DNA of 64,000 nucleotides from Leptolyngbya sp. NIES-3755 (GTDB taxonomy: Bacteria > Cyanobacteriota > Cyanobacteriia > Leptolyngbyales > Leptolyngbyaceae): assembly GCA_001548435.1 (NCBI GenBank), contig AP017308.1, positions 5,217,030-5,281,029 on the forward strand. The letters run 5' to 3'. Made by a program: the position numbers and the translations under genes. A model generated the notes under the pieces. It was not told where the DNA came from. It saw only the letters and a list, made by a program, of their open reading frames with translations, and did not search any database. Of this stretch, positions 9,462-18,504 are shown in pieces. The first letter of the stretch is position 1; each line of letters opens with the position of its first letter.

Positions 9462-10748
9462 ATGGAAGAAACCCCCATTCAAGTTCCAACCCTCAGTCAC
9501 AACGAGTTCCTACCGCGTCTGAGTCCTTGGGCGATCGCGGGTGGTGGGGTGATGCTGACGGTGTTTGGAGCAGCCATTGTGTTGTCTACAGTGCTGAAGT
9601 ATAACGTGACGGTGAAAGCGCCTGCGACGGTGCGACCTGCGGGAGATTTGCGACTGGTGCAATCTGCGATCGAGGGAACGGTGAAAGAGATCACGGTGAA
9701 AGAGAATCAGAAAGTGAAAGCGGGTGATATTGTTGCTCGGATGGATGATTCTCGATTGATGACGACAAAGAGTCAGCTTGAAGGTGATTTGCGACAGGGA
9801 AGATTGCAATTAAATCAGGTGAATGCTCAGATTCAAGCACTAGATAGTCAGATTGCAGCCGAATCGAATGTGGTCGATCGGAGTGTTCAAGCCGCAGAAG
9901 CTCAATTGAGAAGCCAGCAAAGAGTGTTCCAAGATCAGCAGTCAACTGCCGCATCGAATGTAGATGAAGCGAGAGCGGCACTGAATTTGGCACAGGATGA
10001 ATTGAGACGATTTCGACAGTTAGCAGCACAGGGAGCAGTTCCAGCACTGACCTTGAAAGCAAAAGAAGCAGCGGTTCAAGTCGCACAAGCAAAAGTCGAT
10101 CGAGCCAGTACCGCTTTGAATCCAACGGATGCTGAAATTGCCAGAGCACAGGAAGAAATTGCTCAAACTCAAGCACGAGGAGCTTCGACACTCGCAACAT
10201 TGAGACAGCAGCGAGAACAGTTATTGCAAAACCAGATTGAACTTCAGCGACAACTCGATCGCACTTCAAAAGAATTGCAGCAGGTTGAACGCAGCTTTGA
10301 TCAAAGTGTCGTTCGTGCACCGATTTCGGGAACGGTTCTGCAATTGAACTTACGCAATGCGGATCAAGTGGTGCGATCGGGAGAAGCGATCGCGTTTATT
10401 GCACCTCAAAATGCTCCGTTTGTTCTGAAAGGTCAAATCGCGGCACAGGACATCGATAAAGTGAAACCTGGACAAACCATTCAGATGCGGGTTTCAGCTT
10501 GTCCATTCCCCGATTATGGAACCTTGAACGGTGTGATCAAAACGGTTGCTCCGGATGCTCGACCTGCGATCGAGAATGCCCCTGCCACCTATGAAATCAC
10601 GATGGAGCCTGCTCAATCTTTTGTTGGAGATGAACGGCGGCAATGTCCGTTACAAGCAGGCATGGAGGGAAGTGTTGATGTGATTTCACGTCAAGAAACG
10701 GTGGTGCAATTTTTACTGAGAAAGACGCGACTGATCTCAAACCTCTAA
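9462..10748 (+). CDS. HlyD-family periplasmic adaptor (membrane fusion protein)
   Basis: 428 residues. One N-terminal membrane helix (about 21-45) is followed by a biotinyl-lipoyl half-motif with VRPAGDLRLVQSAIEGTVKEI, a long alpha-helical/coiled-coil hairpin (about 105-285, rich in Q, A and E) and the second lipoyl half with VVRAPISGTVLQLNL. It is the adaptor that links the inner-membrane ABC exporter to an outer-membrane channel in type I secretion. A good ribosome site (CAGGAGCC) precedes the ATG. The exporter gene begins 5 bp after its stop. No TolC-like gene lies in the window, so the outer channel must be encoded elsewhere. Confidence 0.94.
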   Translation: MEETPIQVPTLSHNEFLPRLSPWAIAGGGVMLTVFGAAIVLSTVLKYNVTVKAPATVRPAGDLRLVQSAIEGTVKEITVKENQKVKAGDIVARMDDSRLMTTKSQLEGDLRQGRLQLNQVNAQIQALDSQIAAESNVVDRSVQAAEAQLRSQQRVFQDQQSTAASNVDEARAALNLAQDELRRFRQLAAQGAVPALTLKAKEAAVQVAQAKVDRASTALNPTDAEIARAQEEIAQTQARGASTLATLRQQREQLLQNQIELQRQLDRTSKELQQVERSFDQSVVRAPISGTVLQLNLRNADQVVRSGEAIAFIAPQNAPFVLKGQIAAQDIDKVKPGQTIQMRVSACPFPDYGTLNGVIKTVAPDARPAIENAPATYEITMEPAQSFVGDERRQCPLQAGMEGSVDVISRQETVVQFLLRKTRLISNL

Positions 10749-10753
10749 GAACT

Positions 10754-12913
10754 ATGGTTGCTTCATTCAAACAAGGATATGCCTGTGTTTCTCAATTGAG
10801 CGAAGAAGATTGTGGAGCAGCTTGCCTCGCCTCAATTAGCAAACACTACGGACAAGTCATTAGTATTGCACGATGTCGAGAAGCCGTTGGAACAGGACAA
10901 CTCGGAACGACGCTGTTAGGGCTGAGACGCGGATTTGAAACATTGGGATTCAAAACGCGATCGGTCAAAGTTTCAGAACAAGTTCTCGATCGACTAAATG
11001 AACTACCATTGCCCGGTGTGATTCACTGGCAGGGTTATCACTGGGTGGTGTTCTACGGCAAGCGGGGACGAAAGTTCGTGATTGCTGATCCGGCTTTGGG
11101 ATTGCGCTATGTCGATCGACAAGAACTAATGTCGGCTTGGAATGGCATTATGTTGCTGTTGGAGCTTGACACGGAGACTTTTTCGCAGACGAAACCGGAT
11201 GAAAAGAGCGGGTTTGGGCGATTTTTGGCGCGGATTTTGCCGTATCGATCGCTTCTACTCAGTGCATTGCTAATCAATCTCGTATTAGGCGTTCTTTCGT
11301 TAGCGAGTCCATTCCTGCTTCAAATTCTCACCGACGATGTTTTAGTGAGACAAGATGCTCAGCTTCTTACTGTAGTCGTTGTCAGTGTGATTGTTCTGAG
11401 CTTATTTAGCGGAAGCTTACAGCTATTACAATCGACTTTGATTGCTCACTTTAGTCAAAGATTACAGTTAGGATTCGTGCTGGAATTTGGGTATAAGATT
11501 CTTAGATTACCGTTGAGCTACTACGAAACTCGCCGAAGTGGTGAGATCATCAGTCGATTGCGCGATATCAATGAAATTAATCAATTACTGTCTCAAGTGG
11601 TCGTGACCTTGCCCAGTCAGTTTTTCATCGCGCTGATTTCACTGGCTTTTATGTTGTTCTATAGCTGGAAATTAACCAGTGCAGTGATTGTAATTGGGTT
11701 TCTGATGACAGTTTCTGTTGTTCCGTTTCTTCCCACTTTGCAGAAAGCGACTCGAAATCTCTTAGTGCTTTCTTCCGAGAATCAAGGGGTGTTAGTTGAA
11801 ACCTTTAAGGGTGCTTTGGTGATGAAATCGACAAATGCGGCTCCTCAGTTCTGGGAAGAGTTGCAGAGCCGATTCGGACGATTAGCGAATCTCAACTTTA
11901 GTACCACTCAGATTGGGATTGTGACGGGCACCTTTACGCAGCAAGTTAGCAGAATTGGCAGTGTTCTACTGTTGGGATTGGGGAGCTATTTAGTCATCAA
12001 TAAAGAACTTAGTATTGGTCAATTGTTAGCATTTAATGGAATGCAGGGGAATGTTCTCGCATTCATGAGCGCGATTCTGGGATTGGTGGATGAATACTAT
12101 CGATCGCAAACCGCAGTCAGTCGCGTTTCAGAAGTAATCGATGCGACTCCAGAAGTTCAGAACCAGACACAGAAACCGTTTGCTCATCTCTCTAGTGAAG
12201 CGGATATCGTCTGTAATCGATTGAATTTCCATCATGCAGGACGAGTTGATTTGATGGAAGATTTTTCTCTGAGCTTGCCGGGTGGAACTGCGATCGCATT
12301 AATCGGTACATCGGGCTGCGGAAAAAGCACTTTAGCAAAACTAATCGCGGGACTCTACGAACCTAATTCTGGCAACATTCGGGTTGGTTACTACAACTTA
12401 CAAGATCTCTCACTCGATTGTTTACGCCAACAAGTCGTTTACGTCCCCCAAGATGCTCATTTCTGGAGTCGAACGATCGTTGAAAATTTCCGTTTAGGAA
12501 CTCCATACATTTCATTTGAACAGATTGTTAAAGCGTGTCAAATGGCTGGGGCAGATGACTTTATTAGCCAGCTACCCAACCAATATCAAACAGTGCTCGG
12601 AGAATTTGGAGCGAACCTTTCTGGAGGACAACGGCAGAGATTAGCGATCGCTCGCGGAATTGTGACTGATCCGCCTGTATTAATCCTGGACGAATCGACC
12701 GCAGGGCTTGATCCGGTCAGTGAAGCTCAAGTCCTCGATCGCTTACTCAAATCGAGACGGGGTAAAACGACCATCATGATTACGCATCGTCCGAGTGTGA
12801 TTGATCGATCGGATTGGGTGGTATTGCTCGATCGAGGTCAGGTGAAAATTCAGGGATCTCCAAGCGAACTCAGAGCTAAGTCTGGCGAACATTTGAAATT
12901 TTTATCGTATTAG
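10754..12913 (+). CDS. Peptidase-containing ABC exporter (C39 peptidase, PCAT)
   Basis: 719 residues in three parts. The N-terminal C39 peptidase (1-135) carries the oxyanion Gln14 and catalytic Cys20 in QLSEEDCGAAC, His96 in GYHWVV and Asp112 in IADP, so it should be active. A six-helix exporter domain spans about 165-440. The ATPase has Walker A GTSGCGKST (518-526), signature LSGGQRQRLAIARG (from 622) and Walker B PVLILDEST. It is expected to cleave after Gly-Gly leaders and export the mature peptides; double-glycine precursors lie on both sides (9112 and 12925). Confidence 0.95.
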   Translation: MVASFKQGYACVSQLSEEDCGAACLASISKHYGQVISIARCREAVGTGQLGTTLLGLRRGFETLGFKTRSVKVSEQVLDRLNELPLPGVIHWQGYHWVVFYGKRGRKFVIADPALGLRYVDRQELMSAWNGIMLLLELDTETFSQTKPDEKSGFGRFLARILPYRSLLLSALLINLVLGVLSLASPFLLQILTDDVLVRQDAQLLTVVVVSVIVLSLFSGSLQLLQSTLIAHFSQRLQLGFVLEFGYKILRLPLSYYETRRSGEIISRLRDINEINQLLSQVVVTLPSQFFIALISLAFMLFYSWKLTSAVIVIGFLMTVSVVPFLPTLQKATRNLLVLSSENQGVLVETFKGALVMKSTNAAPQFWEELQSRFGRLANLNFSTTQIGIVTGTFTQQVSRIGSVLLLGLGSYLVINKELSIGQLLAFNGMQGNVLAFMSAILGLVDEYYRSQTAVSRVSEVIDATPEVQNQTQKPFAHLSSEADIVCNRLNFHHAGRVDLMEDFSLSLPGGTAIALIGTSGCGKSTLAKLIAGLYEPNSGNIRVGYYNLQDLSLDCLRQQVVYVPQDAHFWSRTIVENFRLGTPYISFEQIVKACQMAGADDFISQLPNQYQTVLGEFGANLSGGQRQRLAIARGIVTDPPVLILDESTAGLDPVSEAQVLDRLLKSRRGKTTIMITHRPSVIDRSDWVVLLDRGQVKIQGSPSELRAKSGEHLKFLSY

Positions 12914-12924
12914 GAATCAAAACA

Positions 12925-13203
12925 ATGTCTGAACCGATTCATGAACTCTCAGCAGAACAAGAAGAAACCGTAACAGGAGGACTGAGAAGACAGCCCGGAC
13001 TCTTTTCTCAACAACCTGGATTCTTCTTTCAGGACACCGCGATCGATACGTTCGGTGAAAGTCAAACGAGCCTTGATACGGGAGCCGGGAAATTTGACTC
13101 TTCATCGCGAACCGGATATCGACTTCGACAAACGACATTTGCTTTCTTCGGTGATTTTAGTGCCTTGTCTCAATTGTTCAGTCTCTTTCGTCGATTTTTC
13201 TAA
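12925..13203 (+). CDS. Second double-glycine leader peptide, Phe-rich core
   Basis: 92 residues, 11 bp downstream of the exporter and 5 bp upstream of the GTPase-like gene. The short leader reads ELSAEQEETVTGG, ending in Gly-Gly at residues 18-19, so it should be a substrate of the upstream C39 exporter. The remaining 73 residues are unusual: rich in Phe, Arg, Gln and Ser, without cysteine, and ending in a hydrophobic/basic tail LFRRFF. The core shares no obvious similarity with the first precursor. I do not recognise the core family. Its place inside the operon rather than at the front suggests it may be produced at lower levels or act as a signal. Confidence 0.72.
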   Translation: MSEPIHELSAEQEETVTGGLRRQPGLFSQQPGFFFQDTAIDTFGESQTSLDTGAGKFDSSSRTGYRLRQTTFAFFGDFSALSQLFSLFRRFF

Positions 13204-13208
13204 GAACT

Positions 13209-14141
13209 ATGGTTGCTAAAACTTTCAATCTTCTCAGTATCGGTGAACGTGGGGTCGGTAAAACAGTCTTCTTAGCTGGAAGTTACACGGAATTGCAGGG
13301 AGAGTATTCTTCTGAACATCCGAAAGCGGCTTGGTTTGACTGTCAAGATCAAGAAGTTCGATCGAACATTGAAAAAATTCTGTTCCATGTTCAAAACACA
13401 GGGCTGTATCCACCGGCAACGATCAAAATTACGAACTTTAACTTTGATTTGAAGTATCAAGGCTGGTGGGGAGTAAAAACCCGCTGTAAGTTCCGCTGGT
13501 GGGATATTCCAGGAGAAGCCTGTCACATTCGTAACCCTGATTTTCAAGAGCTTGTATTGAAATCACAGGGGTGCTGTGTGTTTATTAGCGCCCCTGGATT
13601 AATTCACGATCGAGAATATGCCCAAACTCTAGCAGATTTATTTGATCAAGTCGTTGCGATCGCATCTCTGGTGAATCAGCAGCGATTGAATTATTCCTTC
13701 GCGATCGTTCTGACAAAGTGTGATTTGCTCGAATCTGGAACAGTCACACAGCTTCAAATCGAGCAAAATCTACAGCCCTTAATCACTCGACTCGATGCAC
13801 TCAAAGCCAGCTACCAGAAATTCTATTCGGCAATCCCAGTCGTCTCAATGCAAGGGACTTCGACTTTAAATGCACGAGGAGCCGCAGACCCGTTACTTTG
13901 GTTACTTGCACAGTTAAACAAACACCATCATTTTCAACCCAATCACAATCTAGCAACAGGTTTAGCTCAAACTGCACTGACACAACAGATGTTCCCATCG
14001 AATCTCCGTAAGTCAGTGGCTCTACTTGCGATCGCCAGTATTAGCCTTCTGGGCGTTGCGATCGCATTGTTATTTTCGCTGGGATTGTTTACGATGACTC
14101 CAGATCAAGTGCCCGTTAATGAGCAAAAAATACATTTCTAA
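13209..14141 (+). CDS. Membrane-anchored GTPase-like protein
   Basis: 310 residues. G1/P-loop GERGVGKT (12-19), a G3-like WWDIPGE (about 97-103) and a G4-like TKCD (about 175) mark a small GTPase fold; the G3 form DIPGE differs from the standard DxxG but keeps Asp and Gly. A C-terminal membrane helix (about 275-300) anchors it, with the GTPase on the N-terminal side. Its last base is shared with the next gene, so the two are coupled and probably act together. It resembles the diverged double-GTPase families found in NTPase-based signalling and conflict systems, by motif appearance only. The junction with the previous gene repeats 19 nt found in front of the exporter. Confidence 0.72.
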   Translation: MVAKTFNLLSIGERGVGKTVFLAGSYTELQGEYSSEHPKAAWFDCQDQEVRSNIEKILFHVQNTGLYPPATIKITNFNFDLKYQGWWGVKTRCKFRWWDIPGEACHIRNPDFQELVLKSQGCCVFISAPGLIHDREYAQTLADLFDQVVAIASLVNQQRLNYSFAIVLTKCDLLESGTVTQLQIEQNLQPLITRLDALKASYQKFYSAIPVVSMQGTSTLNARGAADPLLWLLAQLNKHHHFQPNHNLATGLAQTALTQQMFPSNLRKSVALLAIASISLLGVAIALLFSLGLFTMTPDQVPVNEQKIHF

Positions 14142-15817
14142 TGTTTCTTCTTCTAGGTCAACTGGTCTATACCAGCTTCACGAAAGTTGGATTTAAAGCA
14201 CTCAGTAGTGCTGCAATTCCCCCTGAGATTCAGCAGGCTTTCATTGATCAGATTGTTCATCAACATTGGGATGCCTACAACCCTCCTGAATCGAACTATC
14301 GGGCGGTTTACTTGTATCGAGTTTCTGAAAATCAAACCCTGTTTGGTTGGCTCTATAACGATGGAGCCGATGACTTAGGACGAAAACACATTCCCTATTT
14401 TGTCTGCTACTACTATGCAGGAGAGCTACAGCCAGAGCATTTGGATGTCATCTTCGCCTGCTTAGCAAAAGGAACAGCAACGTTTCTCGATCGACAAGTT
14501 CTCCCAGAGCAAATCGAAAGCGTCGCGATCGCCAATTACGAAACCTACGAGCCTGCCCGAATGGGGGTTTCGATTCCTCAAGAATTGCGAGATCAAACTC
14601 GTCGATCGCTCGATCAAAATAAGTTATTCAAGCTATTTGTCTCAGGCACATTTACAACCCCGATCGATTCTTATCTCGAAGAGCTTTCGCTGAAGGTTCT
14701 AGCCAATACTTCTGGAGGTCGCCACTCTGAAGTTGGATTGTTAGAACCTGCAACCTACGAAGAGATTCTGCTTGCGAAAGCAAAAACGCTTACACCTCCA
14801 GCACCCGCAATCCCGATTAAATTAGGACTTGCTTTAAGCTTCGTTTTACTACTCAGTACTGCCGCAAGTGGATTTTACCTTTGGAGAAATTTACCCAGAA
14901 CAACGCAACCTGAGAACAATTCAACGGCTCAATCTGTAACAACTCCTGAGCAACCTGCTCCGCGCTCTTTCACATTGGGAAGAACACTGAATGCTGCTCC
15001 GACTTGGGCAGTGCTTCTCGACGGACAAACTTTGATCAGTGCCAGCGAAGACTGTCAGATCAGACTTTGGAACTTAGAGACTGGAACGGTGACCCACGCA
15101 ATGTACAGCTATAGCGATACGATACGATCGCTGACGTTAACCCCTGATCGAATGCTGATCAGTGGAAGCGGCGATCGCACACTTGAGTTCTGGAATCTAA
15201 AAACCAATCAACTAGAGCAAACACTCAATCACGGCAGTCCAGTGTGGGCAGTTGCGACCAACAAAGACACGCTCTTTAGTGTTGGAGAAGATGGAAATCT
15301 TAAACTTTGGTCACTGGCGAATCGAACTTTACTCAAAACAATTCCAGCTCATCCAAATCGGATTTTCACAGTCGTTGTCAGTCCAGATGGCAAGACGATC
15401 GCAACCGGAGGAATCGATCGGACCATTAAACTCTGGAACGCTCAAACGGGTGAACTCATCAGAACAATCACCGGACACAACGATGCCGTTCGTGCTCTGG
15501 CATTTAGTCCTGATGGACAAACACTGCTAAGTGCAAGTTGGGATAAAACGATCAAACAATGGAATTGGCAGACCGGTGAACTGTTGCATACCTTTGAAGG
15601 ACATACAGCGCGAGTGGTCTCGATCGCATTTACGCCCGATGGTCAAAGATTCGTGAGTGGTAGCATTGATAACACCGTAAAGATTTGGTCGGTTCAGGAG
15701 CGCAAACTGCTTCAAACGCTGAACGACAACAAAGACTGGGTGTTATCGATCGCATCCGATGGCGATCGCATTGTGAGTGGCGGTAAAGATCAAACCCTTC
15801 GGATTTGGAAGAACTAA
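14141..15817 (+). CDS. WD40-repeat membrane protein with GTPase-partner-like N-domain
   Basis: 558 residues. The N-terminal domain (1-215) opens with QLVYTSFTKVGFKALSSA, reminiscent of GTPase-associated N-domains encoded beside diverged GTPases. A membrane helix lies at about 225-248, then a Ser/Thr/Pro linker, then about seven WD40 repeats (285-558) with typical DGQTLLSASWDKTIKQW blades, forming a propeller. It starts on the last base of the GTPase gene. The sensible model is a GTPase plus a propeller scaffold in one membrane complex linked to peptide secretion; that is inference from coupling and operon position. Confidence 0.78.
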   Translation: MFLLLGQLVYTSFTKVGFKALSSAAIPPEIQQAFIDQIVHQHWDAYNPPESNYRAVYLYRVSENQTLFGWLYNDGADDLGRKHIPYFVCYYYAGELQPEHLDVIFACLAKGTATFLDRQVLPEQIESVAIANYETYEPARMGVSIPQELRDQTRRSLDQNKLFKLFVSGTFTTPIDSYLEELSLKVLANTSGGRHSEVGLLEPATYEEILLAKAKTLTPPAPAIPIKLGLALSFVLLLSTAASGFYLWRNLPRTTQPENNSTAQSVTTPEQPAPRSFTLGRTLNAAPTWAVLLDGQTLISASEDCQIRLWNLETGTVTHAMYSYSDTIRSLTLTPDRMLISGSGDRTLEFWNLKTNQLEQTLNHGSPVWAVATNKDTLFSVGEDGNLKLWSLANRTLLKTIPAHPNRIFTVVVSPDGKTIATGGIDRTIKLWNAQTGELIRTITGHNDAVRALAFSPDGQTLLSASWDKTIKQWNWQTGELLHTFEGHTARVVSIAFTPDGQRFVSGSIDNTVKIWSVQERKLLQTLNDNKDWVLSIASDGDRIVSGGKDQTLRIWKN

Positions 15818-15860
15818 GTTTCTCTATAATTCAGAATGTGAATTCTGAGGGTCGCGCCTG

Positions 15861-17117
15861 ATGCCGAATACGATCGCGTTTATTGCTCACAACACTCGCA
15901 AAGATGAAATGGTGCGGTTTGTCTCCGCTCATCAGCCCACCTTTGGACGCTATCATCTGATCGGCACAGCGCGAACCGCAGAACGAATCCAAGCCGCAAC
16001 CGGATTAGAAATCGAACAACGACTTGCTCATTCTCTCGGCGGAACCGTTCAGATTGCGGGCGAAGTGGCGAACGGCAGTATTCTTGCGGTCATTGTTTTG
16101 CTTGATCCAGATGCCGAAACTGAACCCAATTTCCTCGCCTTATTTCGGCTTTGTAACTTATACAATGTTGCGATCGCGACCAATTTATCGACCGCAGAAG
16201 CGATCGTCACTCGACTCGCAAAAACTCGCGTTGCTCACTTAATTTTCAATCCGGTTGCTGGACAAAGAGATGCGAATCAAGATCTAGCGCTGATTCAAGA
16301 ACTCTTAGATCCGCATTTAAGCCTACACATTCATCACACGACCCCAGACATTCAACCGGAAGAACTCGTGAAAGCTGCCCTCTCGAACAATGCTGACTTA
16401 GTAATTGCTTCTGGCGGAGATGGAACGGTTTCTGCCGTAGCGGGTGCATTGATTGGAACAGGAATTCCATTAGGGATCATTCCCAGAGGCACGGCAAATG
16501 CGTTTGCAATGGCGCTCGGTATTCCAGCATTGTTACCTGTTCGGAATGCTTGTCAAGTCATTCTAGCTGAACAAACTCGAAGGATTGATGCGGCTTACTG
16601 TAATGGAATTCCGATGATTTTACTAACGGGCATTGGCTACGAAGCGAATGTGGTTGAAACTGCCGATCGAGCTTTGAAAAAACAATGGGGAACATTGGCG
16701 TATCTCATGGCAGGTTGGCGCGTGATGGATCAACAGCAAGTGTTTCAGATTGAAATCGAAGCAGAAGGAGAGACCTATCAATTTGAAGCAGCCGCAATGA
16801 CGATCGCGAATGCGGCTCCACCCACTTCGATTTTGGCTCAGGGTGCGGGAGAAGTTTTAGTCGATGATGGATTGTTAGATGTGACGATCGCGACCGCAGA
16901 AAACAAGGTTCACGCCGTAACAACGATGCTAAGACTATTGGGAGCCGCAATGACACGAACGGAATTAAATCAGCAAAATGTCATTCATGGTCGTACTCGA
17001 CGATTAAAAGTAACGACCAATCCGGTTCAAAAAGTTGTGGTAGATGGGGAAGTTGTGGGCACAACACCGATCGAGGTCGAATGTATTCCAGATGGTTTGA
17101 CAGTGTTTGTGCCGTGA
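15861..17117 (+). CDS. Methylglyoxal-synthase-like domain fused to a YegS/diacylglycerol-kinase-type lipid kinase
   Basis: 418 residues. Residues 1-130 have the methylglyoxal synthase fold (TIAFIAHNTRKDE, ALFRLCNLYNVAIATNLSTA). Compared from memory with the E. coli enzyme, the catalytic Asp of the GGD motif is Thr (SLGGTVQ) and the HDPD segment is TEPN, so the domain is probably not a working synthase and may instead bind phosphate ligands. Residues 135-418 form a complete lipid-kinase catalytic region with NPVAGQRD, SGGDGTV (from 184) and IPRGTANAFA. The fusion would couple lipid phosphorylation to a metabolite sensor (inference). Confidence 0.9.
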   Translation: MPNTIAFIAHNTRKDEMVRFVSAHQPTFGRYHLIGTARTAERIQAATGLEIEQRLAHSLGGTVQIAGEVANGSILAVIVLLDPDAETEPNFLALFRLCNLYNVAIATNLSTAEAIVTRLAKTRVAHLIFNPVAGQRDANQDLALIQELLDPHLSLHIHHTTPDIQPEELVKAALSNNADLVIASGGDGTVSAVAGALIGTGIPLGIIPRGTANAFAMALGIPALLPVRNACQVILAEQTRRIDAAYCNGIPMILLTGIGYEANVVETADRALKKQWGTLAYLMAGWRVMDQQQVFQIEIEAEGETYQFEAAAMTIANAAPPTSILAQGAGEVLVDDGLLDVTIATAENKVHAVTTMLRLLGAAMTRTELNQQNVIHGRTRRLKVTTNPVQKVVVDGEVVGTTPIEVECIPDGLTVFVP

Positions 17118-17121
17118 ATCG

Positions 17122-18435
17122 CTAACTCGCTAATCTTTCCCGCTGCCAAAGAATGTCTGCAACTCGCGAAATTCCTGTTTTTAGATAGCGTCGATAGGTA
17201 CTAAATGGTAAATCTAAACATTCCGCTGCTTGTTCCTGCGTCGGTGCTGGATTCAAATAAGTTCGATGTAAGGTTCGATAAAGCTTTTCATCTCTGGGTG
17301 AAAGTTGAAGTAGCTCAGCCGCTTCTTGCAACCGCGATCGCAATACTTCAATCCGATCATCAGAAGTCGATTGTTCAATCACTAACCGCGATCGCAATAA
17401 TGGATTCTGATGCAACACATCCGGGCGAACAAAGTGACGAAACGCATCCCAAACCGCCTGATTAAACTCAGTTTGGCTCAAAGCAACTGAAGGTTCTTGA
17501 TCGGGTTCTGAAGGAGTGCGATAGTTCTGAATTCGTTGATGAAACCGATTCCACAAATCATAATTTCGCCAACGTAAATCGGAAATAATCGCTTCTCGTG
17601 CAACTGGATTGAAGACTAATCCAAAGCGCTCAGATTGAATAAATGAGAGTCCGCGTAACCATTCAAATAGTTCATGCACATCGCTTTGCTGTAATAGCTC
17701 AGACAACAATGTTTCCGTGGTTGAATCTGCGATCGCACAAGCTCCTAAAGCAATTCGATGTGTAGAACTCGGAACCTCTTCTAAAAATGTTTCTAGCAAA
17801 ATTTGAGTCACACTAAACGTTGCATTTGAGATTAAACCTGCATCCTGAATATAGAGATCTGCCATCAACAATAAAGCTAATGGATGCCCGGAGGTAAAGT
17901 TAAGAATTTCTGGTAGAGGCGGAACGGATCGTTTTTTAAGATAAAGCTGACTATCTTCAACACTGAGGTTCTGAAGTGCGATCGCATAAAACAAAGCTTG
18001 CCAACCTGGATCAGTCCGCCAAGCAGAACTCGGAGCCATTCGACTCGCTAACACGATCAAAGTTTGCTCTGGTAACTGAGGCAGAAACTCTTCCCGCAAC
18101 CAAGTTTCGATCGGTAACAATCGTTCATAACTATCAATGAACAAAACTTGTCGAGCCGAACCGATGGGGTGATAAGCCTTTAGAAAAGCTTGGGGGGAAG
18201 GGTCAAGCGTTCTGCCATCGAGATAGGTTGTCGGAATGTTCAGAGTTCGACAAAGCTGAGCAAATTGCCGAATTAACATGGTTTTGCCAATTCCGCCCAT
18301 TCCTGAGAGATGCAGCACAGAAAAAGGTAGAGTGCGGGACGCGATCGCAGCTTGAAACAATTCACATTCGGATTCACGCCCCACAAAGTTTTGATGTCTG
18401 ACAGCATTGAGCCGTTCAACTAAACGCAAGGTCAT
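17122..18435 (-). CDS. STAND-type ATPase with C-terminal helical/HTH-like end
   Basis: 437 residues. The N-terminus NFVGRESEC followed by P-loop GMGGIGKT (45-52) and the Walker-B-like VLFIDSYERL is typical of MalT/NB-ARC-like STAND NTPases. A TSGHPLALLLMADL segment (about 185) matches the winged-helix/GxP region of such proteins. The C-terminal 60 residues (AAECLDLPFSTYRRYL) look like a helix-turn-helix, so it may be a transcription regulator or signalling ATPase. Convergent with the lipid-kinase fusion (4 bp between stops). Target unknown. Confidence 0.75.
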   Translation of the reverse strand: MTLRLVERLNAVRHQNFVGRESECELFQAAIASRTLPFSVLHLSGMGGIGKTMLIRQFAQLCRTLNIPTTYLDGRTLDPSPQAFLKAYHPIGSARQVLFIDSYERLLPIETWLREEFLPQLPEQTLIVLASRMAPSSAWRTDPGWQALFYAIALQNLSVEDSQLYLKKRSVPPLPEILNFTSGHPLALLLMADLYIQDAGLISNATFSVTQILLETFLEEVPSSTHRIALGACAIADSTTETLLSELLQQSDVHELFEWLRGLSFIQSERFGLVFNPVAREAIISDLRWRNYDLWNRFHQRIQNYRTPSEPDQEPSVALSQTEFNQAVWDAFRHFVRPDVLHQNPLLRSRLVIEQSTSDDRIEVLRSRLQEAAELLQLSPRDEKLYRTLHRTYLNPAPTQEQAAECLDLPFSTYRRYLKTGISRVADILWQRERLAS

Positions 18436-18504
18436 CTGTTTACGCCTCCAGGTTGAATCGATCCGTCATCGTGTTTGGATTACGATCCCCCAGAAGTATC
18501 GGAT

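Noticed and set aside
9691-10320. 209-codon minus-strand frame opposite the HlyD gene
   Set aside because: Leu/Arg-rich shadow of the coiled-coil region of HlyD, which has full family features.
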